From Saprospiraceae bacterium (GTDB taxonomy: Bacteria; Bacteroidota; Bacteroidia; Chitinophagales; Saprospiraceae), in contig JALSGS010000034.1 in the NCBI GenBank assembly GCA_026982695.1, positions 62,001 through 126,000 on the forward strand: DNA of 64,000 bases, in the 5' to 3' direction. Of the stretch, positions 1 to 8,259 are shown piece by piece. Numbering within the stretch: position 1 is the stretch's first letter; the number at the start of each line of letters is the position of its first letter. The notes below the pieces were generated by a model. That model saw nothing but the letters and a program-made list of their open reading frames with translations. It was not told where the DNA came from and did not search any database. Made by a program: the position numbers and the translations under genes.

Positions 1-65
1 AAGATGCAGTACATGCCCCACCTGTAAACGATTTTTCTGTTTACAACGTACACAGCTTGATCTGA
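1..65 (+). CDS. Possible 3' end of an unidentified gene entering from the left edge
   Basis: Reading frame 3 is open from the left edge to a TGA at 63-65, giving about 20 residues that end in FSVYNVHSLI. It would converge on the next gene with a 35 bp gap. Frame 2 is also open (to about 211) but runs deep into the opposite-strand gene, so frame 3 is preferred. Nothing in the fragment identifies a family. The call rests only on the open frame and the spacing. Confidence 0.25.
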   Translation, partial: DAVHAPPVNDFSVYNVHSLI

Positions 66-100
66 AAGAATCACAAGGGACAGCGCAGTTGGCCCTTAAC

Positions 101-1300
101 CTAAGCAAAAAAAGCAATCAAAAAAGTGAGCACCGTAAGTATGAAGCCCACCATAAACACATTGTAGGATATGGACAGATATCGGTACTTCTGATCGAGC
201 ACTCGCCCTAAATGGTACAGATCACGCACCATATTTCCATATAGCAATTCTCCATGGCGTAGCACTGAGTCCATCATTCGCTCAAACTCGCATTCCTCCA
301 ATGAGGCAAAGTTGCCAAAAAATATCAGATGCCGTTTGAGCTCGTCAGGACTTACAGACTTTTCAGCCAAACGCGTCACTTTAGGCCTAGCCGAAAGGAT
401 GGCGAAAGTAAGTGAGACAAGCCCTGTCACTAAAAATATGACTGCTGGCATCAACACCATAGGATTAGTCTCTGTAATATTTCGATAGCTAAGCACCGAT
501 ATGATGATCGATATTAGAATCGCATTGACACTGATCATAATATGTGCCTTATTGTCGGCAATAGCACTGAGGTTGATCTGCGTGCGATATGCACTGCGCA
601 GGTAAGTCTGCACCGCACTATTGGGCACATTGCGTTCAATTCCTTGAAATAGTTGATCAGCATGCGCTTGTACGGGAGGCTCGTATTTATCGCGTGCAAT
701 GCGGCTTTTCAATACCTGAATGCGATGAGCCACTTCATCAGCAAAGAGCTGATGACCCGACGCCGTGTACCAGCGTACTTCCATGAGCTCTTGCCACAAT
801 TGCTGGCGCCACACATGTGGCGGTACTGAAGCATTAGTCATCAGCTCGTATTCCGCCAGCCGCCATGCACTGCGCGTTTTAAACTCCCCATTGGCACAGT
901 ATAATGCCTGAAGTGCATCGGCAAAGACGCGAACTGCTGCAGGTGCATTTATCTCAGGATAACGCTGCTGCCTTAGGCACTGGTGCACAAGCGGAAGCCG
1001 CATAGATGCTTCCTTTTCCAAAGCCTCCAAGGCCTGCTCACTGGCGTTTATCCCTTCAGGATAATCGATAGCGTAGCCCGTAAAAACAAGCCACGCAGCA
1101 ACCACCACTGCGCGCTGATGCGCATCAGTCAACTGTTCAGCTACCGCCAACCGCTCGACCAAAGTGACCAACTCAGCACTCCGTTGATAATTGTGGAAAA
1201 GCAAACGGCTATCTCCATGGCGAATAAACCACGCTAAAGCAAAGCGCTGAGCAAGCTGCGGAGCACTATCAGGTGTAACTGGCAAATGACGGTTTTGCAT
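101..1300 (-). CDS. Membrane protein: degenerate HD domain + Pycsar-effector TM domain (DUF5706)
   Basis: The C-terminal third carries hallmarks of the Pycsar effector transmembrane domain (DUF5706/PycTM): NLSAIADNKAHIMISVNAIL, two hydrophobic helices, a LYGNMVRDLYHLG stretch and a last membrane helix at the extreme C terminus. The N-terminal ~200 residues align by eye with the HD-phosphohydrolase module usually fused to this domain. The first His survives (FHNYQ), but the HD dyad expected in AAWFHDTGY reads AAWLVFTGY, so metal binding and hydrolysis should be lost. Family knowledge: such effectors sit in the inner membrane and damage it on cyclic-pyrimidine binding. No cyclase lies nearby. 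The start is set at the internal ATG at 1300 (about 399 aa) because the 22 residues before it look like upstream sequence. A one-mismatch -7 box (CATCTTTG on the minus strand) lies at 1311-1318. Family call firm; function unknown. Confidence 0.8.
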   Translation of the reverse strand: MQNRHLPVTPDSAPQLAQRFALAWFIRHGDSRLLFHNYQRSAELVTLVERLAVAEQLTDAHQRAVVVAAWLVFTGYAIDYPEGINASEQALEALEKEASMRLPLVHQCLRQQRYPEINAPAAVRVFADALQALYCANGEFKTRSAWRLAEYELMTNASVPPHVWRQQLWQELMEVRWYTASGHQLFADEVAHRIQVLKSRIARDKYEPPVQAHADQLFQGIERNVPNSAVQTYLRSAYRTQINLSAIADNKAHIMISVNAILISIIISVLSYRNITETNPMVLMPAVIFLVTGLVSLTFAILSARPKVTRLAEKSVSPDELKRHLIFFGNFASLEECEFERMMDSVLRHGELLYGNMVRDLYHLGRVLDQKYRYLSISYNVFMVGFILTVLTFLIAFFA

Positions 1301-1506
1301 GGATTCGGTATCAAAGATGCAAGAAGCACTACAACAAAGAATGTGCTTTTTACTCGAAAAAAACAAAATCCCTGTAAAAAATGATTACCTTTACCATCAT
1401 GCAAGCCTTCGCATTTCTAGCTGCACATACCTGAAGTGCATTAATCTGGATACCCAGCTACTTAAAACCTAAGTCAATTTGTTCACTCTTTTCACATTTA
1501 TTTATT

Positions 1507-2136
1507 ATGGGTACTCATCTTATGGATTTCCTACAGCAGCAATTGTTGCAAAACGACCAATTGGTTGATTCAATAAGGCAGCAACTTGGCGGTGTAGAAA
1601 AAGAACAAGCCACTACTGCTGCTCAAACAGCGCTGACGGCCTTAGTCACTACCTTGGCCAAAAATGCTCAACAACCCGAACAAGCTCAAAATATGCTCCG
1701 TGCTATTGATCGCGATCATGATGGTAGCCTTTTGGACTATGCCCAAGAATTCCTCTCTGGCCAGTTCCAACCCGAAAACCCCAAATCCACAGATGGTGCA
1801 GGTATCCTCCGTCATTTGCTAGGCAAACGACAAGACGCCATTGCACAAGTTGTGGCACAAACCAGCGGAATTTCTCTCGAGCAAGGATCTTCTTTACTGA
1901 AAATGCTGGCCCCACTTGTAATGGGTGCCGTAGGCAAAGTACGACGAGAATCAGGCCTTGGCTTAGACGATATAGTACAAATGCTTTCTGGCTCAGTTCA
2001 GAAACAACAGAGCAGCAATCCAGTTTTAGGAATGATTACTCAACTCTTAGACCAAGACGGCGACGGTAGTGCTGTAGACGATATTGCGAAAATGGGCATG
2101 CGCATGTTAGGTAATTGGTTTGGCAAAAGCAAGTAA
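1507..2136 (+). CDS. DUF937 domain protein
   Basis: A 209-residue soluble protein. The N terminus MDFLQQQLLQNDQLVDSIRQ, the central APLVMGAVGK segment and the repeated Asp-rich loops (DRDHDGSLLDY near residue 65 and DQDGDGSAVDDI near 180) are typical of Bacteroidota DUF937 proteins. The loops resemble calcium-binding DxDxDG motifs, but I do not claim binding. No signal peptide is visible. Translation could start at the second Met (1522). The gene is monocistronic and is followed by a strong hairpin shared with convergent meaB. Function is unknown for the family. Confidence 0.75.
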   Translation: MGTHLMDFLQQQLLQNDQLVDSIRQQLGGVEKEQATTAAQTALTALVTTLAKNAQQPEQAQNMLRAIDRDHDGSLLDYAQEFLSGQFQPENPKSTDGAGILRHLLGKRQDAIAQVVAQTSGISLEQGSSLLKMLAPLVMGAVGKVRRESGLGLDDIVQMLSGSVQKQQSSNPVLGMITQLLDQDGDGSAVDDIAKMGMRMLGNWFGKSK

Positions 2137-2180
2137 TACACTTCGAGTACATGTGAGCATGTTGTGATGGCTCATACCTT

Positions 2181-2216
2181 AAAAGCCCTCCGTGTGATTG
2201 GTGCCAGAGGGCTTTT
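2181..2216. terminator. Bidirectional terminator between DUF937 gene and meaB
   Basis: AAAAGCCCTC (2181-2190) pairs perfectly with GAGGGCTTTT (2207-2216) around a 16 nt loop. The stem is GC-rich with a U-tract on each strand, 44 bp after the DUF937 stop and 9 bp before the meaB stop. Confidence 0.85.
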
Positions 2217-2224
2217 GCATTGTT

Positions 2225-3271
2225 TTACTCCTCCTCGCTATTAAATTGCCCTTCAAACGCGGCCACCAACCTCTGCGCCGCACGTAAGGCTGACATGCGA
2301 CCATGAACTACCTTGTGTTCGTATTGCGGCCACAACCGAGCCACCTTAGGGTGGCTCATAAAGAGCTGATGCAGTTCATGATTCACCTGCTCGTACAACC
2401 ACTGCTGAGCTTGCGCTCGCCGATGTCGATCCAGATAACCCGAAGCACGCGCTTGCGCAAAAAAAGCTGCTACAGCATGCCATACCTCTGAAATCCCTTT
2501 TCCCGTGTGAGCTGAGCACAACAACACCTGAGGCTTCCATCCTGCCGGATGGGGAGGCATAAGGCGTAGTGCATTTTGATAGGCGCGTTGGGCCTCACGT
2601 GCTAAAGGCAGCCTAGGGCCATCAGCTTTATTGACAGCAATGATATCTGCCATCTCCACTATGCCCCGCTTAATGCCTTGTAACTCATCGCCACCGCCAG
2701 GCAACAACAATAACAAAAAGCAATCCACCATCGAATGCACTGCTGTTTCTGATTGCCCCACACCCACCGTTTCTACCCATACCAAATCAAATCCTGCTGC
2801 CTCACACAAAATAATGGACTCTCGCGTATGAGCAGCTACTCCCCCCAAGTGGCTACCTGCAGGTGATGGCCGAATAAACGCATAAGGATGGGCTGCCAAT
2901 TGGCCCATGCGCGTTTTATCTCCTAATATGCTACCCCCACTGAGCTGACTAGTGGGATCTATGGCCAATACAGCTACTTTGTGCCCTTGCTCAATTACGT
3001 GCTGCCCCAAAACCTCAATAAAGGTACTCTTTCCCACACCCGGCACACCCGTTATCCCCAAGCGCTGTGCACGTCCGGCATAGGGCAAACAAGCTTCTAC
3101 AACTTCTGCTGCCAGTTGGCGGTGTTCAGGGCGAGTACTCTCTACTAAAGTAATAGCTTGAGCCAAGCGAATTCTGTCGCCACTCAAGATACCTTCTACA
3201 AGTATAGGCGGACTGGGCAACTGACGACGCGTCAGCTTTTTGCGCAAATGAGGATTGAGCTCTCGAGGCAT
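2225..3271 (-). CDS. meaB: Methylmalonyl-CoA mutase-associated GTPase MeaB
   Basis: G3E-family GTPase that protects and reactivates the B12-dependent methylmalonyl-CoA mutase. Visible motifs are Walker A GVPGVGKST (about residues 75-83), the Mg site in LAIDPTS, switch region ETVGVGQSE and the base-specificity motif NKAD. The start is placed at Met20 of the open frame (348 aa), where the conserved RKKLTRRQLP-type N terminus begins. The mutase itself is not in this window. The neighbouring enoyl-CoA hydratase suggests a shared acyl-CoA degradation context, but the 121 bp between the two genes leaves operon membership open. Confidence 0.93.
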   Translation of the reverse strand: MPRELNPHLRKKLTRRQLPSPPILVEGILSGDRIRLAQAITLVESTRPEHRQLAAEVVEACLPYAGRAQRLGITGVPGVGKSTFIEVLGQHVIEQGHKVAVLAIDPTSQLSGGSILGDKTRMGQLAAHPYAFIRPSPAGSHLGGVAAHTRESIILCEAAGFDLVWVETVGVGQSETAVHSMVDCFLLLLLPGGGDELQGIKRGIVEMADIIAVNKADGPRLPLAREAQRAYQNALRLMPPHPAGWKPQVLLCSAHTGKGISEVWHAVAAFFAQARASGYLDRHRRAQAQQWLYEQVNHELHQLFMSHPKVARLWPQYEHKVVHGRMSALRAAQRLVAAFEGQFNSEEE

Positions 3272-3392
3272 ATGCACGCTTAAAATAGTGGATAGGGATA
3301 AAACCACCTTATAAGCCCATTCCTCCACACAAACACCTATTCGACTGATGCATAATCACGGCGGCTATAGTTATCCCATCCATACCTGAGTC

Positions 3393-4175
3393 TTACTGCC
3401 CTTTGAATGTAGGCTTGCGTTTTTCCAAAAATGCTCGCACACCTTCCTTGTAGTCATATGTCTGGCCAGCAGCTGTCTGCAACTCCTGCTCCATAAGCAG
3501 CTGATCTTTCAAAGTCTGATGTGCCGAAGCCTGCAACAATTGCTTAGTCCACGCTAAAGCTTGCGTGGGCATATGTGCCAATTGTTCAGCCAAAGCCCAA
3601 GCATTCTCAGCAAAGGTTTCATCGTCAAACACTTTGTAAATCATGCCCATTCGACAAGCTTCCTCAGCACCTACTCGATCTGCCAACATCATTAGTGCAC
3701 TGGCGCGCTGCCAGCCGATCAGACGGGGCAACACCCACGTACCACCACTATCGGGAATCAGACCAATCTTGCTAAAGGCTTGAATAAAAGAAGCAGATGT
3801 ACAGGCCACTACCACATCACAAGCCAAAGCAATATTTGCACCGGCACCAGCCGCTACACCATTTACTGCACACACCACCGGCTTGGGCAACTGGCGCAAA
3901 CGCAAAACTATGGGATTGTAATGCTCTTCCAAGATCTTGGTAAGATCCGGCCCATTTGGATCCACTACTTCTTGCAAATCCTGACCCGCACAAAATGCCT
4001 TGCCAGATCCAGTTAAATAAACAGCTCGAATTTCAGGCGTAGCATTACATTGATCGAGGCGCTGCTGTAAGGCCAAAGCCATCTCCCTATTGAATGCGTT
4101 GTACACACGCGGCCTATTGAGCGTAATGCGTGCTATTGGACCTACTTGCTCAAAAAGAATACTTGAGGTTTCCAT
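3393..4175 (-). CDS. Enoyl-CoA hydratase/isomerase, PaaG-like
   Basis: A 260-residue crotonase-fold protein. Oxyanion-hole segments are present (FCAGQDL near residue 62 and AAGAGANIALACD near 108), and the FSKIGLIPDSGGTW stretch resembles PaaG (2-(1,2-epoxy-1,2-dihydrophenyl)acetyl-CoA isomerase), whose catalytic Asp lies there. HYNPIVLRLR also fits the PaaG group. A general enoyl-CoA hydratase or delta-isomerase remains possible because no other paa genes are present. It is divergent from lgt across a 148 bp gap and upstream of meaB on the same strand. Confidence 0.82.
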   Translation of the reverse strand: METSSILFEQVGPIARITLNRPRVYNAFNREMALALQQRLDQCNATPEIRAVYLTGSGKAFCAGQDLQEVVDPNGPDLTKILEEHYNPIVLRLRQLPKPVVCAVNGVAAGAGANIALACDVVVACTSASFIQAFSKIGLIPDSGGTWVLPRLIGWQRASALMMLADRVGAEEACRMGMIYKVFDDETFAENAWALAEQLAHMPTQALAWTKQLLQASAHQTLKDQLLMEQELQTAAGQTYDYKEGVRAFLEKRKPTFKGQ

Positions 4176-4323
4176 AATTAAGTTCGTTTTTGGTTAAGGC
4201 AAGCTGCACTGGTGGCCGTAAAAATGCAAATTATCATCAGGACCTCGCGCGCTCATATAGCACCACATACCTGCCCAAGCAGTTTTTATTGTGTTACTTT
4301 GCCTGCGTAAAAATTGCCAGAAG

Positions 4324-5481
4324 ATGTATCCCGACCTTTCTTACTTGTTTCACGACTTGTTCGGCACCCAACCCGACAACTGGCTATCTATCTTTAAGAC
4401 TTTCGGCTTGATGCTGGTCATTGCCATATTGACCGCAGCTTGGTTCCTCTACCTAGAGCTCAAACGTAAAGCGGAAGAAGGAATCTTCAAGCCTGAAACT
4501 GTCAAGGAAGTAGTAGGGGCACCAGCTACTCCTTCGGAAATTCTGTCCAATGCCTTTTTTGGCTTTGTCCTGGGCTTTAAGTTGCCATATATGTTTACGC
4601 ATATGGCCCAGATGCAAGCTGATGCTGCATCCGTTGTGTTCTCTTTAAAAGGGAACTGGCCCCTCGGACTACTAGCTGCTGTACTTTTTGGTGCACTCAA
4701 GTGGTGGGAAAAAGCACAACAGCAACTGCCTAATCCCAAGATAGTCAAACGAAAAGTTTGGCCCCATGATCGCATCGGCGATATCACCATCGTAGCAGCT
4801 ATCACAGGTTTGATCGGCTCAAAAGTATTTACCGTAATTGAAGACATTCCGTCTTTTCTAGCAGATCCCCTAGGTCAGTTCTTTTCCGGAGCTGGACTCA
4901 CCATGTATGGTAGTTTAGTAGGTGGGTTCTTAGGTGTCGTGTGGTATTTGCGCAAACACTACATTCCCTTCTGGCCCTTTGCCGACGCAATTGCTCCCGC
5001 ACTCATGATTGCATATGGCGTGGGACGCATTGGCTGCCAGCTGGCCGGCGATGGCGACTGGGGTATAGTTGCAGCCCCACAGCCCGAGTGGTGGTTCTTA
5101 CCCGAATGGCTATGGTCGTTCGACTACCCGCACAACGTCAACAATGCAGGCGTGCCCATAGAAGGCTGTACTTGGCGCTACTGCCACCACTTACCCCAAC
5201 CCGTTTATCCTACACCTATCTACGAAACCATCGCTGCTTTGCTTATTGGCGGGTTGCTATGGGCTTGGCGCAAACGCTTTAAAGTGTCAGGCTCGCTGTT
5301 TTTCATCTATCTCATACTTAATGGAATTGAGCGTTTTCTTATCGAGCTGATTCGCGTCAATAAAAAGTACGAGATACTAGGCATGCATCCCTCCCAAGCA
5401 CAAATCATAGCTGTATTGCTCGTACTGACAGGCATAGGAGGACTATGGTGGCTGTATCGCCAACAACCTCACAAGGCCTAA
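4324..5481 (+). CDS. lgt: Prolipoprotein diacylglyceryl transferase
   Basis: Inner-membrane enzyme that transfers diacylglyceryl from phosphatidylglycerol to the lipobox Cys of prolipoproteins. It is a polytopic protein with about seven hydrophobic helices and the family signature GRIGCQLAGDGDWG, the Bacteroidota variant of the GRIGNF..GE motif. A C-terminal region contains NGIERFLIELIRVN. The start is at MYPDLSYLFHD (385 aa), since the 11 preceding residues are unlike the family. At least two window proteins carry lipobox-like signals (17533 and 41060 genes). It converges on the next gene with only 24 bp between and no terminator seen. Confidence 0.93.
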   Translation: MYPDLSYLFHDLFGTQPDNWLSIFKTFGLMLVIAILTAAWFLYLELKRKAEEGIFKPETVKEVVGAPATPSEILSNAFFGFVLGFKLPYMFTHMAQMQADAASVVFSLKGNWPLGLLAAVLFGALKWWEKAQQQLPNPKIVKRKVWPHDRIGDITIVAAITGLIGSKVFTVIEDIPSFLADPLGQFFSGAGLTMYGSLVGGFLGVVWYLRKHYIPFWPFADAIAPALMIAYGVGRIGCQLAGDGDWGIVAAPQPEWWFLPEWLWSFDYPHNVNNAGVPIEGCTWRYCHHLPQPVYPTPIYETIAALLIGGLLWAWRKRFKVSGSLFFIYLILNGIERFLIELIRVNKKYEILGMHPSQAQIIAVLLVLTGIGGLWWLYRQQPHKA

Positions 5482-5505
5482 GACCAATACACGCATAAGC
5501 AGCAC

Positions 5506-6594
5506 TCATGGCAGTTGAGCCAACAATGCCGCTATCGCCTGATCGAGTAAAGAAGCATCACCTTTTGAGAGGGCACCCAGACCAGGCAGCTGGCGCGCTC
5601 GTTGCCATCCTTCTGCCAAGTTGAAGGTGGCTTGCGACTGCACGACACATATCTCCTTTTGGGCTAACTGAGCCGCCAAATACTCCTGTTCCGTTTGTCC
5701 AGGCGTAGGTACTAGCAAAGCCTTAGCACCTGTAGCTGCCAAGTCCATCAGCGAGCTGTATCCCGAGCGGCACACCACTACTTCACTTTCACAAATGAGC
5801 CGATTGAGCGGGCCTTTCGGCAAAAAAGGCACCTGCAGTAATCCGGGACGGAGCATACAAGGCCGCACTTGTCGCTCGGGAAGCCCCTGTACCAAGACGC
5901 CACGCAACGGCAAGTCAAACCACTGAGCTATCAACTGCTGTTCAAGGTAGGTGCGCTGTGGCTCCGGACCCGAAAGTATAGCTGCCACCTCATAGCGCTT
6001 ATTGGGCACTCGACATGCCTGCATACGTGAGAGCGGCCCAACATACCGCAATGGGAAAGACACCTGCCCATGCCCCAACGCTCCCGACAGGCCAGGTGCG
6101 TTAGGCCAGTCTGGTACCCAACAGGCACTGAAACGCCTTATCCACGCATGTAAGTACTTATGCACCCACGGATCGCTCCAGCGCCAAGGACTGCGTATAA
6201 AAAGCTGATGAGTCAGTAATATGGAAGGGCACTCATTCAGATAACACCCATAACGATTATCTGAAATCACCGCATCGAAGCACTGCTGGCGATGTATTTT
6301 CTGGATCGCCCGCCGATCGGCATACATGCTGTGCACAAAATGGGGGAGCAAACGCAGCATGTTCCACGCCATCGACCTCCGCGGGTAGCTCACATGCCAT
6401 GCAGGCAGCTCAAAAATAGGCAATTGGGGCCACTCAGTGTGCAACAACTTCAGTGCTGCTCCATCTGCCCCCACCGACACGCGCACCCCTGCACGCAATA
6501 ATGCCTCTATAAGCACACAACTGCGCGTAGCATGTCCCAATCCCCAATTGAGCACCGCCATAAACACATGTGGCGCAGATCGTTTCCCCTGCAT
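5506..6594 (-). CDS. GT28-like glycosyltransferase (MurG-type GT-B fold)
   Basis: A 362-residue protein beginning with a hydrophobic strand and a glycine-rich loop (NWGLGHATRS), as in GT-B enzymes of the MurG/MGDG group. The C-terminal half has the donor-binding stretch CRSGYSSLMDLAATGAKAL followed by PTPGQTEQEYLA, equivalent to the UDP-sugar site of Glyco_tran_28_C. No signal peptide, so cytoplasmic or peripheral at the inner membrane. The acceptor cannot be read from sequence. It is not MurG itself, because no mur genes adjoin and the N-terminal motif differs. It lies 32 bp downstream of metF on the same strand and may be co-transcribed. Confidence 0.75.
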   Translation of the reverse strand: MQGKRSAPHVFMAVLNWGLGHATRSCVLIEALLRAGVRVSVGADGAALKLLHTEWPQLPIFELPAWHVSYPRRSMAWNMLRLLPHFVHSMYADRRAIQKIHRQQCFDAVISDNRYGCYLNECPSILLTHQLFIRSPWRWSDPWVHKYLHAWIRRFSACWVPDWPNAPGLSGALGHGQVSFPLRYVGPLSRMQACRVPNKRYEVAAILSGPEPQRTYLEQQLIAQWFDLPLRGVLVQGLPERQVRPCMLRPGLLQVPFLPKGPLNRLICESEVVVCRSGYSSLMDLAATGAKALLVPTPGQTEQEYLAAQLAQKEICVVQSQATFNLAEGWQRARQLPGLGALSKGDASLLDQAIAALLAQLP

Positions 6595-6626
6595 AGCAGT
6601 TTATCCCTGAGCGCTAAGCACTCAAC

Positions 6627-7583
6627 TTAAAATACAGCAGCAGCAATGCGCTTGATGGTTGCTACATCCCCCATCGTGTAGTAGTGCAAGCAAGGCACAC
6701 CTGCTGCTTTGAGTTCCTTGCTCTGTGCAATACACCACTCAATCCCTACTTCCTGCTGCGCCTCTGGCGTCTTTGCCTTGCGAAACTCCTGAACCAATGC
6801 TACGGGTATATCCACGTGAAACATGCGAGGAATGGAAGTGAGTTGATAAGCCTTTGTGATGGGCTTAAGCCCCGGTACAATGGGCACCTCAATACCGATT
6901 TTGCGACAACGCGCTACATAATCAAAATATTTCTCGTTGTCGAAAAACATTTGCGTGACGATATAGTTGGCTCCTACCTCTATCTTTTGCTTGGTGTAGT
7001 AAAGATCCAATTCCATGTTGGGTGCTTCAAAGTGTTTCTCAGGATACCCCGCCACACCTATGCAAAAATTAGTCTTTACGCCATTCTCAATATTGGGATC
7101 CAGATACTTGCCGTGATTCATGTCCACGATTTGACGTACCAAGTCGATCGCATAGGCATGACCACCAGGTTCTGGAATAAAGCGGCCATCAAACTTGCGC
7201 GCATCACCACGTATAGCCAGGACATTCTGAATGTTGAGAAAGTTCAAGTCTATAAGTGCATTCTCCGTCTCCTCCTTTGTGAAGCCACCGCAAATCAGGT
7301 GTGGTACAGCGTCTACACCATAACGATGCATGATTGCTGCACAGATACCTACCGTACCAGGCCGTTTGCGGATAGCTACCTTTTCGTAGTAGCCACTTGG
7401 CATTTTCTTGTAAAGAAATTCCTCCCGATGATACGTCACATCGACAAAAGGTGGCTTAAACTCCATGAGTGGGTCCAACACATCAAATATATGCTGGACG
7501 CTCCCACCCTTAAGTGGAGGTAGTATCTCAAAAGAAATTAATGTTTGCCCCTGCGATTGTTCAAAATACTCCGTCACTTTCAT
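6627..7583 (-). CDS. metF: 5,10-methylenetetrahydrofolate reductase
   Basis: FAD-dependent TIM-barrel enzyme making 5-methyl-THF for methionine synthesis. The 318-residue length is normal. Family features are SFEILPPLKGG at the N terminus, the flavin-pocket segments AIRGD and FCIGVAGYPEKH, and FNDNEKYF-type sequence (TQMFFDNEKYF) before PGLKPI. No methionine gene adjoins. A stem-loop lies in its 5' region (7609-7647), so leader control is possible but could equally be the ferritin terminator. Confidence 0.95.
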   Translation of the reverse strand: MKVTEYFEQSQGQTLISFEILPPLKGGSVQHIFDVLDPLMEFKPPFVDVTYHREEFLYKKMPSGYYEKVAIRKRPGTVGICAAIMHRYGVDAVPHLICGGFTKEETENALIDLNFLNIQNVLAIRGDARKFDGRFIPEPGGHAYAIDLVRQIVDMNHGKYLDPNIENGVKTNFCIGVAGYPEKHFEAPNMELDLYYTKQKIEVGANYIVTQMFFDNEKYFDYVARCRKIGIEVPIVPGLKPITKAYQLTSIPRMFHVDIPVALVQEFRKAKTPEAQQEVGIEWCIAQSKELKAAGVPCLHYYTMGDVATIKRIAAAVF

Positions 7584-7608
7584 AGTCTGCGACTAATTTT
7601 CACAACAA

Positions 7609-7647
7609 ATCCCGAGCAACAAACCCTCGCGGCCTGGTACTCGGGAT
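7609..7647 (-). terminator. Stem-loop between ferritin stop and metF start
   Basis: ATCCCGAG (7609-7616) pairs with CTCGGGAT (7640-7647). On the minus strand the 23 nt interior contains CCGCGAGG, a possible inner stem with a GCGA tetraloop, and the 3' side continues ATTTGTTGTG. It sits 66 bp after the ferritin stop and 26 bp before the metF start. A weak-tailed ferritin terminator is the simplest reading; a structured metF leader is the alternative. Confidence 0.5.
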
Positions 7648-7713
7648 GACATCGCGCAAAGCTACCGTACTACGTACAGAAAAAGACAATCAAAAGACAT
7701 CTACCTACAACAC

Positions 7714-8238
7714 TCAAGCCTCTTGCTCCTGTTCATTAGCCTGCACAGCAGCATTGATTGCTTCCACCTCTTTATCGATAAAATACAAACTCTGAGGGCC
7801 TTCACCAATGAGTTTAATGCGATCGAGAATCATACGCATCAGCCCTTCTTCCTCACGCTGCTCCTCTACATACCATTGTAAAAAATGCTCTGTGGCATGA
7901 TCCTTTTCTGCACGTGCCAACTCGACCAAATCGTAGATAGCTTGCGTTACCTCCATTTCATGGGCCAAAGTACGTTCAAAAACCTGGCGCACTGATTCAT
8001 ATTCATGAGGTGGTTGTGCAACTGCTGGCGTAAGGGCAAATCGGTCCATCTCGTTTACGTAGTGAAATATCTTGAGCATATGCATGCGCTCTTCATCCGA
8101 CTGCCGAAAGAAAAACTGTGCACATCCACTTAGCCCTTGTTGTTCACACCAAGAAGCCATAGCCAAATAAAGAAACGAGGCATAAGCTTCCTTTTCTATC
8201 TGTTGGTTGAGTGCCTGCTCCATCTTGTCCGAAATCAT
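7714..8238 (-). CDS. ftnA: Ferritin (ferroxidase type)
   Basis: A non-haem ferritin of 174 residues that oxidises and stores iron in a 24-mer shell. The full ferroxidase centre can be read at the same numbering as E. coli FtnA: Glu17, Glu50, His53, Glu94, Gln127 and Glu130. The C terminus is acidic and Glu/Gln-rich. It lies 21 bp downstream of the HD-domain gene on the same strand, so the two are likely co-transcribed. No Fur-like site was recognised. Confidence 0.95.
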   Translation of the reverse strand: MISDKMEQALNQQIEKEAYASFLYLAMASWCEQQGLSGCAQFFFRQSDEERMHMLKIFHYVNEMDRFALTPAVAQPPHEYESVRQVFERTLAHEMEVTQAIYDLVELARAEKDHATEHFLQWYVEEQREEEGLMRMILDRIKLIGEGPQSLYFIDKEVEAINAAVQANEQEQEA

Positions 8239-8259
8239 AAGTAATAAGTTTTGACCTGC

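Noticed and set aside
2-211. Plus-strand open frame 2 from the left edge with CSTCPTCKRFFC
   Set aside because: The Cys pattern looked like a zinc ribbon, but the frame runs 111 bp into the well-supported DUF5706 gene on the other strand. Frame 3 ends sooner and fits a convergent gene end.
5931-6501. Overlapping ORFs within the GT28-like gene
   Set aside because: They are in other frames or on the other strand of a gene with clear family motifs throughout.
6684-7523. 279-codon plus-strand ORF opposite metF
   Set aside because: Antisense to a full-length metF with all motifs; Cys- and Leu-rich shadow translation.
7584-7713. SAM or cobalamin riboswitch upstream of metF
   Set aside because: The conserved cores of these riboswitches could not be found. 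Only one stem-loop is visible and it may be a terminator.
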